Part shown: one piece after another, positions 1-6,926 of the stretch
How positions within the stretch are numbered: position 1 is the first letter of the stretch
Layout of the letters: every line of letters starts with the position of its first letter
Translations under genes and position numbers: made by a program
The notes under the pieces: generated by a model
Told to the model about the DNA's origin: nothing
The model's input: only the letters and a program-made list of their open reading frames with translations
Databases searched by the model: none
NCBI GenBank assembly: GCA_948560485.1
Contig: CAOXUF010000041.1
Location: 1-12,568 of the forward strand
DNA length: 12,568 bases
Direction: 5' to 3'
Source of the DNA: an uncultured Eubacterium sp.
GTDB taxonomy: Bacteria > Bacillota_A > Clostridia > Lachnospirales > Lachnospiraceae

Positions 1-17
1 CGACGCTCTTCCGATCT
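1..17 (+). other. Illumina adapter remnant at contig end
   Basis: The bases CGACGCTCTTCCGATCT are identical to the last 17 bases of the TruSeq read-1 adapter. The protein frame of the first gene becomes family-like (Ser-Cys-Gly-Leu-Leu-Ala-Ala-Ile) only from base 19, immediately after the adapter ends. These bases are therefore not genomic, and nothing should be annotated across them. Confidence 0.95.
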
Positions 18-18
18 T

Positions 19-1236
19 TCTTGTGGTTTGTTAGCGGCGATTCATGCTGTGACGGGTATTGGAGACAGTATTATTATAGGAAGGAATTGTCACAAAGCAG
101 TATACAATGCGATAGAACTTAGGAATTTAAAAGCAGAATATATTTATCCACAATTTATAAAAGAATATGGCATACATGGAGGATATAATCCAAAAGATAT
201 AGAAGAACAACTAAAAAAGGCAAAGGATTCCGGAGAGAAGATTAAGGCAGTAGTAATTACCAGTCCAACATATGAGGGTATTGTTTCTGATATTGAGAGT
301 ATTGCGCAAATTGTACATAGATATGATAGTATGTTGATTGTTGATGAGGCTCATGGTGCACATTTGGGAATTCATGAGCAATTACCAAAACCGGCATATA
401 AGTTAGGTGCAGATATTGTTATTGAAAGTGCACATAAAACTTTGCCCGCAATGACGCAGACCGCTTTGCTGCATTTATGTGGGAACATGGTAGAGGCAAA
501 TAGGATACAGGATACTCTTGCAATATATCAATCCAGCAGCCCTTCTTATGTATTAATGGCAAGTCTTGATAAATGTATCAGGGAATTACAACATAATGGA
601 AGAATAAAGCTAGAAAAATTGTTAATAACATTAGACAGATTTTATACGAAAGTTAATAATTTAGAAAATATAAAAGTTCTTGGAAAAGAATGTGTTGGGG
701 AAAATGGTGTTTTTGATTTTGATATATGTAAACTTTCAATATTTTTAAATACATATAAAATGGACGGGAAGGAATTTGAGGAAGAACTGAGACAAAAATA
801 TGGTTTTGAAATGGAGATGACTTCTGCAAAGTATGTACTGGGAATGACGACGATGTGCGATGATTTGGATCAAATTTTAAAATTGGCAGAAGCTTTAGAA
901 GAAATAGATAGAAAATTGAAAGATTCGATGCAGGAGAGTTTATCAGTAAAAGAAAAAATTATTATCAATAGCAGAAGTTCAGAAAAAAAAGATATATCGG
1001 TGATGTCTATATATGAGGCAAAAAACAAAAAATCAGTAGAAGAGTTTTTTGAAACGTCAGAAGGTAAAATTTCAGCACAGTATGTGTATGTATATCCACC
1101 GGAGATTCCATTGATCGTTCCGGGAGAGATAATTACGAAAAAAGTAATAGAGCAGATAAAATATTACAAAGAAGCAAAATTAAATGTTAAGGGAATAGAG
1201 AAAGATAAAATTAAAGTTGTCACAGAGGACAAATAG
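19..1236 (+). CDS. Orn/Lys/Arg decarboxylase-fold PLP-dependent enzyme, 5' truncated
   Basis: This is a fold-type I PLP enzyme of the arginine/lysine/ornithine decarboxylase family, related to Bacillus YaaO/SpeA. The family removes the carboxylate of a basic amino acid in the cytoplasm, often feeding polyamine synthesis; the exact substrate cannot be read here. The start is missing: coding sequence enters from the contig edge, so the TTG at 28 is not a real start. Visible landmarks are the Cys-Gly-Leu-Leu-Ala-Ala-Ile segment at 22-42, the cofactor-contacting VDEAHGAH motif near 340-363, and the SAHKTLPAMTQ motif at 427-459, whose lysine (436-438) should form the Schiff base. Near the end, PPEIPLIVPGE (about 1096-1128) is typical of the family's C-terminal domain. 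About 405 residues remain of a usual 470-490. The next gene begins 13 bases after its stop, so the two are probably co-transcribed. Confidence 0.88.
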   Translation, partial: SCGLLAAIHAVTGIGDSIIIGRNCHKAVYNAIELRNLKAEYIYPQFIKEYGIHGGYNPKDIEEQLKKAKDSGEKIKAVVITSPTYEGIVSDIESIAQIVHRYDSMLIVDEAHGAHLGIHEQLPKPAYKLGADIVIESAHKTLPAMTQTALLHLCGNMVEANRIQDTLAIYQSSSPSYVLMASLDKCIRELQHNGRIKLEKLLITLDRFYTKVNNLENIKVLGKECVGENGVFDFDICKLSIFLNTYKMDGKEFEEELRQKYGFEMEMTSAKYVLGMTTMCDDLDQILKLAEALEEIDRKLKDSMQESLSVKEKIIINSRSSEKKDISVMSIYEAKNKKSVEEFFETSEGKISAQYVYVYPPEIPLIVPGEIITKKVIEQIKYYKEAKLNVKGIEKDKIKVVTEDK

Positions 1237-1249
1237 AATTGGAGTTATT

Positions 1250-1834
1250 ATGTCAAAAATATTTTTTGTTTTGGGTAAAAGTTGCAGTGGAAAGGACACA
1301 ATTTTTCGATATTTAAAAGACAATAAGGAATTAAATTTAAGAACAGTAGTAGGATATACAACCAGACCAATGCGTGTGGGAGAAACAGAGGGAGTAGAAT
1401 ATCACTTTGTATCAGAAGACAGGCTCGATGAGATGAAAGAAAAGGGAATGGTTATAGAGTGCAGAGATTATAACACGGTTCATGGAAAGTGGAGTTACTT
1501 TACGGCAGATGATGGGCAGATTGACTTAGGGAAGGGAAATTATCTATATATTGGAACATTGGAATCTTACAATGATATGGTAAAATATTATGGAACGGAT
1601 GTAGTTGTTCCTATTTATATAGAGGTGGAGAGTGGTGAAAGACTTGAGAGGGCAGTAAAGAGAGAAAGACAGCAAAGTGAGCCAAAATATGCAGAACTTT
1701 GCAGACGTTTTCTGGCTGACGAGGAAGATTTCAAAGAAGAAAATATTGTGGGAGCAGGAATTTGCAAAAGATACAGGAATCAGGATTTAGGTAAGTGCAT
1801 TGCTGAAATTGTGGAAACAATGAAAGAAATATGA
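1250..1834 (+). CDS. Divergent guanylate kinase-like P-loop kinase
   Basis: A 194-residue P-loop kinase of the guanylate kinase fold. I chose ATG 1250 because GGAG at 1241-1244 sits five bases upstream; a longer reading from TTG 1217 would overlap the previous gene and adds non-family residues. The P-loop is GKSCSGKDT (residues 9-17). The nucleotide-monophosphate site keeps TTRPMRVGE (R39, R42), Y51 of the G-V-E-Y-H-F segment and E70. The usual Tyr-Gly-Thr/Ser segment is replaced by HGKWSYF around 78-84, so the acceptor may not be GMP. It occupies the position of tmk between yaaO-like and holB genes in Bacillus, and a true gmk probably exists elsewhere. General family is secure; substrate is not. 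Confidence 0.8.
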   Translation: MSKIFFVLGKSCSGKDTIFRYLKDNKELNLRTVVGYTTRPMRVGETEGVEYHFVSEDRLDEMKEKGMVIECRDYNTVHGKWSYFTADDGQIDLGKGNYLYIGTLESYNDMVKYYGTDVVVPIYIEVESGERLERAVKRERQQSEPKYAELCRRFLADEEDFKEENIVGAGICKRYRNQDLGKCIAEIVETMKEI

Positions 1835-1933
1835 TATTATTAAAGATGGCAATGTTGAAAACGAGAAAGCACATTTTGTATTTATAAGCAATTAGTAGAT
1901 TTCATTATTGTATATAAATTGTGAAAGGTTATT

Positions 1934-2995
1934 ATGGAATCAGCAAGAGTTTTAGGTCAAAACCATATAACGAAGCATTTTGAAAATGCAATTAAGATGG
2001 GAAAGATTTCTCATGCTTACATTATTAATGGAGAAGAGGGCACAGGAAAGATGCGATTAGCGGTATCGTTTGCGAAAGCGTTACAGTGCGTGGAAAATAA
2101 TCCGGAATTTTATGCTGACAATGATCTGCAATTTGATTTTGGTATGGAAGATTCAAATAAAGTTGTAACAGGAAGAGCCTGTGGGGAATGTAAGTCCTGT
2201 AAACAGACAGACTCAAAAAATCAACCGGATATTAAATATGTTACTTATGAAAAGTCAGGAATCGGTGTTGATGAAATCAGAGAACAGATTAATGATGATA
2301 TTGATATAAAGCCATATAGCAGCAGATATAAAATTTATATTGTTGATGACAGTGAAAAGATGACAGTGCAGGCACAGAATGCGTTATTAAAGACGATTGA
2401 AGAACCACCGGAATATGCTATTATTATTTTGCTTACGACGAATGCGGACATGTTTCTTCCAACGATATTGTCCAGATGTGTTCTTTTGAATATGCGGCCT
2501 GTAAAGGAAGAAATTATTAAAAATCAACTGATGTCACAGTACAATGTGAGTAATTATGAAGCGAATGTCGCAGCAGTTTTTAGTGGAGGAAATCCTGGGA
2601 AAGCAATTAAACTTGCCACTTCGGAAGATTTTAAGGAGTTAAAGCAGCATGTGACAGGAATGTTAGGAGCTCTTGAGCGCGCAGGTATGGATATTATTTC
2701 AAACTATGTGAAAGAAGCGGCTTCTTTTAAAAAGCAGATAGAAGAATATTTTAGTCTTATGAGAATCTGGTTTCGGGACGTTCTTTTGTATAAGGCAATA
2801 AAGGATATCGACAGCCTGATATTCCAAGACGATTACAAACTTATTGAGGAGATGTCAGGGAAAATAGATTATTCGGGTTTAAATAAGATTTTAAAAGCGA
2901 TAGATGTTTCACAAAACAGAATAAAGTCAAATGTAAATTTTGACGTGACAATGGAAGTTCTGTTTTTGACGATAAAGGAAAGGATTAAGAAATGA
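1934..2995 (+). CDS. holB: DNA polymerase III clamp-loader subunit delta'
   Basis: This AAA+-fold protein is the delta' subunit of the replicative clamp loader, which opens the beta sliding clamp with the tau/gamma and delta subunits. It has 353 residues, near the family size. A Walker-A-like loop GEEGTGKM (33-40) has Met where Thr/Ser would bind magnesium, in line with delta' usually being a poor ATPase. A zinc-finger set is visible as C52 plus C83-x2-C86-x2-C89, with an acidic insertion of about 25 residues after C52. The SRC motif (S180-R181-C182) is the conserved arginine-finger motif that acts on the neighbouring subunit's ATP. Ribosome site AAAGG lies at 1924-1928. The stop overlaps the start of ricT by four bases (ATGA), so the two are translationally coupled. 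Confidence 0.93.
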   Translation: MESARVLGQNHITKHFENAIKMGKISHAYIINGEEGTGKMRLAVSFAKALQCVENNPEFYADNDLQFDFGMEDSNKVVTGRACGECKSCKQTDSKNQPDIKYVTYEKSGIGVDEIREQINDDIDIKPYSSRYKIYIVDDSEKMTVQAQNALLKTIEEPPEYAIIILLTTNADMFLPTILSRCVLLNMRPVKEEIIKNQLMSQYNVSNYEANVAAVFSGGNPGKAIKLATSEDFKELKQHVTGMLGALERAGMDIISNYVKEAASFKKQIEEYFSLMRIWFRDVLLYKAIKDIDSLIFQDDYKLIEEMSGKIDYSGLNKILKAIDVSQNRIKSNVNFDVTMEVLFLTIKERIKK

Positions 2996-3885
2996 TAAAA
3001 GTAATTGGAGTAAGATTCAGACAGGCAGGAAAAATTTATAATTTCGACCCGGCTGAATTGGATATAAAAAAGGGAGACCATGTTATTGTTGAAACTGCCA
3101 GAGGCGTAGAATATGGTTACGTGGTGGAAGATATAAAAGAAGTTACAGAAGAAGATGTGATTATGCCTTTAAAACCTGTAATGAGAGTGGCAACACCGGA
3201 AGATGATAAAAAGGCAGAGGAGAATATAGAAAAAGAAAAAAAAGCATTCAAGATATGTAAAGAAAAGATTGTGAAACATGGTCTTGAAATGAAATTAATT
3301 GATACAGAGTATACGTTTGACAATAATAAAGTTTTATTTTATTTTACAGCAGATGGAAGAATTGATTTTAGAGAGTTAGTTAAGGACTTGGCAGCTGTAT
3401 TTAAAACAAGAATTGAGTTGAGACAGGTTGGTGTCAGAGATGAGACAAAAATGTTAGGCGGAATGGGCATTTGTGGAAGACCATTGTGTTGTAACACATA
3501 TTTGTCAGAATTTATTCCGGTATCTATTAAAATGGCAAAAGAGCAGAATCTGTCATTAAATCCGACAAAGATTTCAGGAATATGCGGCAGATTAATGTGC
3601 TGTCTAAAAAATGAGCAGGAAGCGTACGAGCACTTAAATTCAAATCTACCGGATGTAGGTGAGTTTGTAAAAACTTTTGATGGATTTAAGGGTGAAGTAG
3701 TTAGTGTTAATGTACTTCGTCAGAAAGTTAAGATTGTTATTGAACAGAATGACGAAAGGGAAGTAAAAGAATACGCTATTAAGGAATTGAAGTTTAAGCC
3801 AAAGAAAAAGAAGTTTGATTTGGCCGCAGAGGAGCTGAAAGAGTTAAAAGGACTAGAGGATTCTGAAGGTTCTAAATTAGACTAA
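2992..3885 (+). CDS. ricT: PSP1-domain protein RicT (YaaT, stage 0 sporulation family)
   Basis: A 297-residue PSP1 protein matching Bacillus subtilis RicT/YaaT. In Bacillus, RicT works with RicA and RicF in a cytoplasmic complex that carries [4Fe-4S] clusters, supports mRNA maturation with RNase Y, and affects sporulation, competence and biofilm decisions. Diagnostic here are two cysteine clusters, GICGRPLCC (C161, C166, C167) and GICGRLMCC (C198, C203, C204), which are the likely iron-sulfur ligands. The N-terminal part (about 1-90) holds the conserved GDHVIVETARGVEYGYV block. The C-terminus is Lys/Glu-rich. It overlaps holB by four bases, as expected from the conserved holB-yaaT pairing. 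RicA and RicF are not in this window. Confidence 0.93.
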   Translation: MIKVIGVRFRQAGKIYNFDPAELDIKKGDHVIVETARGVEYGYVVEDIKEVTEEDVIMPLKPVMRVATPEDDKKAEENIEKEKKAFKICKEKIVKHGLEMKLIDTEYTFDNNKVLFYFTADGRIDFRELVKDLAAVFKTRIELRQVGVRDETKMLGGMGICGRPLCCNTYLSEFIPVSIKMAKEQNLSLNPTKISGICGRLMCCLKNEQEAYEHLNSNLPDVGEFVKTFDGFKGEVVSVNVLRQKVKIVIEQNDEREVKEYAIKELKFKPKKKKFDLAAEELKELKGLEDSEGSKLD

Positions 3886-3925
3886 TTGAGATTAGGATAA
3901 ATAGATTTCTATTGAGGAAATAATT

Positions 3926-4666
3926 GTGGAAGTGAAAATAAAAGATGGAGAGCGCATTGATGAACTTGAGCGCAAGGGATATAAGATAATACAGGACAAA
4001 AATAGGTTTTGTTTTGGTATGGATGCCGTGCTTTTGACAGGATTTGCAGAGGTGAGGGAAGGAGAAAAGGTCCTTGATCTTGGTACAGGAACAGGAGTTA
4101 TACCGTTACTGTTAGAGGCGAAGACTGAGGGAGAGCATTTTACCGGACTTGAGATTCAGGAAGAAAGTGCCGATATGGCGGAGAGAAGCGTTCTTCTCAA
4201 TGATTTGCAGGATAAAATAGATATTGTAAAAGGTGATATAAAAGAGGCTTCGAATATTTTTGGCGGAGCCGCTTTTGATATTGTAACTTGTAATCCACCC
4301 TATATGACAGAACATCATGGATTGAAAAACTTAGAAGAGCCAAAAGCGATTGCAAGGCATGAAATAAAGTGTAATTTAGAGGATGTTATCCGGGAGACAG
4401 CAAAAGTCTTAAAGCCTGGTGGAAGATTCTACATGGTACATAGACCGAGGAGATTGGTTGAGATTATCCGTTTCATGCATGAGTATAAAATAGAGCCCAA
4501 ACGTCTCAGAATGGTGCATCCATTTGAGAATAAAGACGCCAATATGATTTTAGTAGAGGGACGACGTGGAGGCGGGTCAATGATGAAAGTAGAAGCTCCA
4601 TTAATTGTTTATCAGTCACAGGGAGAATATACGGAAGAAATTTTGAGAATATATGGAAAGATATAA
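3926..4666 (+). CDS. yabB: tRNA (adenine-N6)-methyltransferase, TrmN6/YabB family
   Basis: A 246-residue class I SAM-dependent methyltransferase. The start is GTG 3926, with GAGGA at 3914-3918 placed seven bases upstream; no better ATG occurs before the conserved N-terminus. SAM motif I is VLDLGTGTG (residues 49-57), and the catalytic N6-adenine motif NPPY is at residues 123-126, followed by MTEHHG. The family (E. coli TrmN6/YfiC) methylates A37 of tRNA1(Val); the tRNA target in Firmicutes is inferred from family only. It lies 40 bases after ricT and before rsmI, matching the Bacillus yaaT-yabB-yabC order, although yabA and yazA are absent here. Confidence 0.9.
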   Translation: MEVKIKDGERIDELERKGYKIIQDKNRFCFGMDAVLLTGFAEVREGEKVLDLGTGTGVIPLLLEAKTEGEHFTGLEIQEESADMAERSVLLNDLQDKIDIVKGDIKEASNIFGGAAFDIVTCNPPYMTEHHGLKNLEEPKAIARHEIKCNLEDVIRETAKVLKPGGRFYMVHRPRRLVEIIRFMHEYKIEPKRLRMVHPFENKDANMILVEGRRGGGSMMKVEAPLIVYQSQGEYTEEILRIYGKI

Positions 4667-4720
4667 AAGTCTTTGTACGCTTAAGAAGTAGTTTGATTTG
4701 AAGTAGAGCAGGGAAGAAAT

Positions 4721-5560
4721 ATGGCAGGAAAATTGTATTTATGTGCTACCCCAATAGGAAATTTGGAAGATATTACATATAGGGTAGTAAGAACATTAAA
4801 AGAAGTTGATTTAATCGGAGCAGAAGATACAAGAAATAGTATCAAGCTGTTAAATCATTTTAATATAAGTACTCCAATGACCAGTTATCATGAGTTTAAT
4901 AAATATGATAAGGCAAAGGCATTGGTAGAAGAAATGCTACAGGGTAAAAATATTGCTTTGATTACAGATGCAGGAACACCTGGAATTTCTGATCCGGGAG
5001 AGGAGCTGGTGCGGCAGTGTTTCGAAGCGGGTGTAGAAGTGACATCACTTCCAGGGGCAGCAGCCTGTGTTACGGCACTTACGATGTCCGGGCAGAAGAC
5101 GAGACGTTTTGTTTTTGAGGCTTTTCTGCCAAAGGATAAAAAGGAAAAAGCAAAGGTGTTGGAGAATCTCGAGAAAGAAACAAGGACAATTATCATTTAT
5201 GAGGCACCACACAGATTGACAAAGACTCTAAAAGAACTGGAAAGAGTTCTGGGTGACAGACCGATAACGATATGCAGAGAGCTTACGAAGAAATTTGAGG
5301 AAGCGTTTCAGACTACAATCACAGAAGCAATAGAATTGTATCAGGAGAAAGAGCCTAAGGGTGAGTATGTGCTGGTTATTGCCGGAAAGCCGGAGGAAGA
5401 GTTAGAAGAGGAAAAGCGAAAACAGTGGGAAGAGATGACCATAAAAGAACATGTAAACTATTATATTGAGCAGGGTAACGACAAAAAGGAAGCGATGAAA
5501 CTGACTGCAAAAGACAGAGGAGTATCTAAGCGGGATATTTATAATCAGTTGATTGAGTAA
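4721..5560 (+). CDS. rsmI: 16S rRNA (cytidine1402-2'-O)-methyltransferase RsmI
   Basis: A 279-residue tetrapyrrole-methylase-fold enzyme that 2'-O-methylates C1402 in the decoding centre of 16S rRNA using SAM. The N-terminus reads LYLCATPIGNLEDITYR, followed by GAEDTRNS, both family signatures. ITDAGTPGISDPG (81-93) and LPGAAACVTAL (about 110-120) form the SAM pocket; IIIYEAPHR is also characteristic. The length matches the family. Ribosome site AGGGAAG occupies 4710-4716, four bases before the ATG. This is the last gene of the left cluster, and a strong hairpin terminator begins just after its stop. In Bacillus this gene (yabC) is followed by abrB; here it is followed by a convergent HPr-like gene. 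Confidence 0.95.
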   Translation: MAGKLYLCATPIGNLEDITYRVVRTLKEVDLIGAEDTRNSIKLLNHFNISTPMTSYHEFNKYDKAKALVEEMLQGKNIALITDAGTPGISDPGEELVRQCFEAGVEVTSLPGAAACVTALTMSGQKTRRFVFEAFLPKDKKEKAKVLENLEKETRTIIIYEAPHRLTKTLKELERVLGDRPITICRELTKKFEEAFQTTITEAIELYQEKEPKGEYVLVIAGKPEEELEEEKRKQWEEMTIKEHVNYYIEQGNDKKEAMKLTAKDRGVSKRDIYNQLIE

Positions 5561-5564
5561 AAAG

Positions 5565-5616
5565 GAAAAGAGGGAAGTATAGGACAACATATGTTGATAT
5601 ATACTTCCCTTTTCTC
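5565..5616. terminator. Bidirectional intrinsic terminator
   Basis: An 11-base perfect stem, AGGGAAGTATA (5571-5581) with TATACTTCCCT (5600-5610), extends outward by further A-T pairs. The loop itself contains the palindrome CAACATATGTTG (5585-5596). A T-rich run (TTTTCTC) follows on the + strand and an A-rich run (AAAAGGAAAAG) precedes, so it can stop rsmI transcripts as well as the convergent HPr-like gene. Confidence 0.85.
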
Positions 5617-5626
5617 GTAGGGGTGT

Positions 5627-5642
5627 GCGGCCTGGCCGCTTT
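5627..5642 (+). other. Short GC-rich hairpin
   Basis: GCGGC (5627-5631) pairs with GCCGC (5635-5639) around a CTG loop and is followed by TTTAT. It stands out in an AT-rich stretch between two convergent genes. It could be a back-up terminator, but the stem is short and the T run weak. Confidence 0.35.
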
Positions 5643-5659
5643 ATAAATTCAATTGATAG

Positions 5660-5890
5660 TTAGCAAATATAATCTTTTAGTTCCTCAGCAATTTTATCAC
5701 CATGATTTTGTGAGTGAATGTTGAGCTGCAATGGTTTTGATAAATCAAGAGCAAAAATTCCCATAACAGATTTTGCATCAATTAAGTTACGCCCGGAAAC
5801 TAAATCAAAATCATTATCATATTTTGTAATGTCCTTTACGAAGGACTTTACTTTTTCAATTGAATTCAAGTTTACAGTAACGGTTTTCAT
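5660..5890 (-). CDS. HPr/Crh-like regulatory protein lacking the catalytic histidine
   Basis: A 76-residue protein of the HPr fold. It aligns without gaps to the HPr core KYD-x-D-x-x-L...KS-x-MG, giving Ser41 in AKSVMG as the equivalent of HPr Ser46, the HPr-kinase target. The segment that normally reads His-Ala-Arg-Pro at 15-18 is here Ser10-Ile-Glu-Lys, so phosphotransfer from enzyme I via His15 should not be possible. That is the logic of Bacillus Crh, which has Gln15 and acts only as a CcpA cofactor in carbon catabolite control. A regulatory rather than PTS-carrier role is my inference. Ribosome site AAGGAGG (complement of 5899-5905) is eight bases before the ATG. A strong promoter and a 5' hairpin lie upstream, and the gene converges on the terminator at 5565-5616. 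Confidence 0.82.
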   Translation of the reverse strand: MKTVTVNLNSIEKVKSFVKDITKYDNDFDLVSGRNLIDAKSVMGIFALDLSKPLQLNIHSQNHGDKIAEELKDYIC

Positions 5891-5926
5891 TTTAAATACC
5901 TCCTTAATTTGAAAATGCTACTCCTT

Positions 5927-5953
5927 GAATAGGATATGTGTCATCCTTCATTC
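5927..5953 (-). promoter_or_regulatory. 5'-terminal leader hairpin of the HPr-like mRNA
   Basis: On the minus strand GAAT-GA-AGGAT pairs with ATCCT-ATTC around a seven-base loop: nine pairs with a two-base bulge. It begins at the predicted transcription start (about 5954). Such 5' hairpins often protect mRNA ends; a regulatory role is possible but not shown. Confidence 0.45.
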
Positions 5954-5960
5954 GGGTATC

Positions 5961-5989
5961 ATATTAAAACGAATGGAAATTTTAGTCAA
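5961..5989 (-). promoter_or_regulatory. Sigma-A-type promoter for the HPr-like gene
   Basis: Read on the minus strand: -35 TTGACT (5989-5984), a 17-base spacer, -10 TAATAT (5966-5961). The start would fall near 5954, giving a leader of about 60 bases with a good Shine-Dalgarno. Confidence 0.75.
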
Positions 5990-6171
5990 GAAAAGAGAGG
6001 AATGAAAAATTAACAAACTTTTTTTATAAAAACAAAAAAGTACAGGCATATTTTTGTGTTTTAAATAAGGTTATTAACAAGATTGGGTAAAAGTAAAGCA
6101 AATATTGCATTTTTACATGAATATATAGCAATATTTACTAAAAATAACAGAAAAAAACTATAAAAAATTTT
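5990..6171. other. AT-rich intergenic stretch between divergent promoters
   Basis: I see no gene here. It is very AT-rich, with several A and T tracts (for example around 6018-6026 and 6161-6174) of the kind that bend DNA. One imperfect inverted repeat stands out: GCAAATATTGC (6098-6108) and GCAATATTTAC (6128-6138), 10 of 11 bases complementary, 19 bases apart. Confidence 0.5.
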
Positions 6172-6201
6172 TTTGTCATAGGACAAATTGATACGTAATA
6201 T
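6172..6201 (+). promoter_or_regulatory. spmA promoter with overlapping dyad
   Basis: -35 TTGTCA (6173-6178), 17-base spacer, -10 TAATAT (6196-6201), giving a start near 6208 and a leader of about 26 bases. A perfect dyad TTTGTC-ATAG-GACAAA (6172-6187) covers the -35 element and could be an operator. Nothing resembling a sigma-E or sigma-G spacing was evident. Confidence 0.6.
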
Positions 6202-6233
6202 GATGTTAGCAAATAGTATATAAAGAGGATAAT

Positions 6234-6845
6234 ATGCTTAATTATATCTGGGCGTTTATGATTGTTATCGGAGTAATATATGGTGTAGCGACAGGAACAA
6301 TAGAACAGGTGGGTAACGGTGCAATAGAGTCAGCGGAAGAAGCAGTAAAACTTTGCATTACAATGCTGGGAATCATGAGTATGTGGATGGGTTTTATGAA
6401 AGTGGCGGAAAACTCGGGATTGATAAGGAAAGCAGAAAAGGGATTAGAACCTGTTGTAAGATGGTTATTTCCTAATATGCCAAAAGAACATAAAGCAAGA
6501 CCACATATTACGACGAATATTATTGCAAACCTGTTAGGTCTGGGGTGGGCTGCTACTCCGGCAGGTTTAAAAGCTATGGAGGAATTGTCAAAGGATCCAA
6601 TTCCTCAAAATGGGAAAGTTATCCCCGGTCACATATCGACAAATGAAATGTGTACTTTTTTAGTAATAAATATATCTTCTCTGCAGCTGATTCCTGTTAA
6701 TATGATTGCATATAGAAGCCAGTATCATTCCCAAAGTCCTGCATCGATTGTAGCGCCGGCGATATTGGCAACAACAATTAGTACTTTGGCAGGGGTAATT
6801 TTTTGTAAAATAATGTGCAGAAGAAAAGTAAAAGTCAGGGAATAG
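6234..6845 (+). CDS. spmA: Spore maturation protein A (nucleoside-recognition/Gate domain)
   Basis: A 203-residue integral membrane protein matching SpmA, close to the roughly 196-residue Bacillus protein. SpmA and SpmB are needed for normal spore core dehydration and heat resistance; both carry the nucleoside-recognition (Gate) fold, and their transported substrate is not established. Visible are a hydrophobic N-terminal helix (2-22), a second helix around 40-58 (ITMLGIMSMWMGFM), the conserved polar block PHITTNIIANLLGLGWAATPAGLKAM (about 95-120, only key part given), the TNEMCTFLVINISSLQLIP block, and a last helix ending in Cys-Arg-Arg-Lys. AGAGGA at 6224-6229 is the ribosome site. Unlike most genomes, no spmB follows; the next element is the cobalamin operon leader, with no clear terminator between. 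Confidence 0.9.
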   Translation: MLNYIWAFMIVIGVIYGVATGTIEQVGNGAIESAEEAVKLCITMLGIMSMWMGFMKVAENSGLIRKAEKGLEPVVRWLFPNMPKEHKARPHITTNIIANLLGLGWAATPAGLKAMEELSKDPIPQNGKVIPGHISTNEMCTFLVINISSLQLIPVNMIAYRSQYHSQSPASIVAPAILATTISTLAGVIFCKIMCRRKVKVRE

Positions 6846-6875
6846 ATGGAAACAAAATACATGAGAATAATAAAT

Positions 6876-6904
6876 TTGACATCAAATGTCACATAAGTTA
6901 CAAT
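6876..6904 (+). promoter_or_regulatory. Promoter of the cobalamin-controlled operon
   Basis: Consensus -35 TTGACA (6876-6881), 17-base spacer and -10 TACAAT (6899-6904) place the start near 6911, just upstream of the riboswitch P1 stem. A 6-3-6 dyad TGACAT-CAA-ATGTCA (6877-6891) overlaps the -35 box and might bind a repressor or activator. Confidence 0.82.
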
Positions 6905-6926
6905 AATTAGGTCAATTTGATATAAA

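Noticed and set aside
1217..1249. TTG 1217 as the start of the kinase
   Set aside because: Overlaps the preceding gene, lacks a ribosome site, and adds residues outside the family's usual N-terminus.
1855..1885. Possible promoter before holB (TTGAAA and a TATTTA-like box)
   Set aside because: The -10 match is poor and AT-rich gaps give such matches often; the gene is probably read from the upstream genes, though the 99-base gap leaves room for doubt.
5718..5912. 64-codon + strand ORF opposite the HPr-like gene
   Set aside because: It is the antisense shadow of a recognisable HPr-fold gene with its own promoter and ribosome site.
6846..6896. Sixteen-codon ORF directly after spmA (start of an spmB remnant?)
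   Set aside because: Its translation does not resemble SpmB, it has no ribosome site of its own, and it overlaps the B12 operon promoter.
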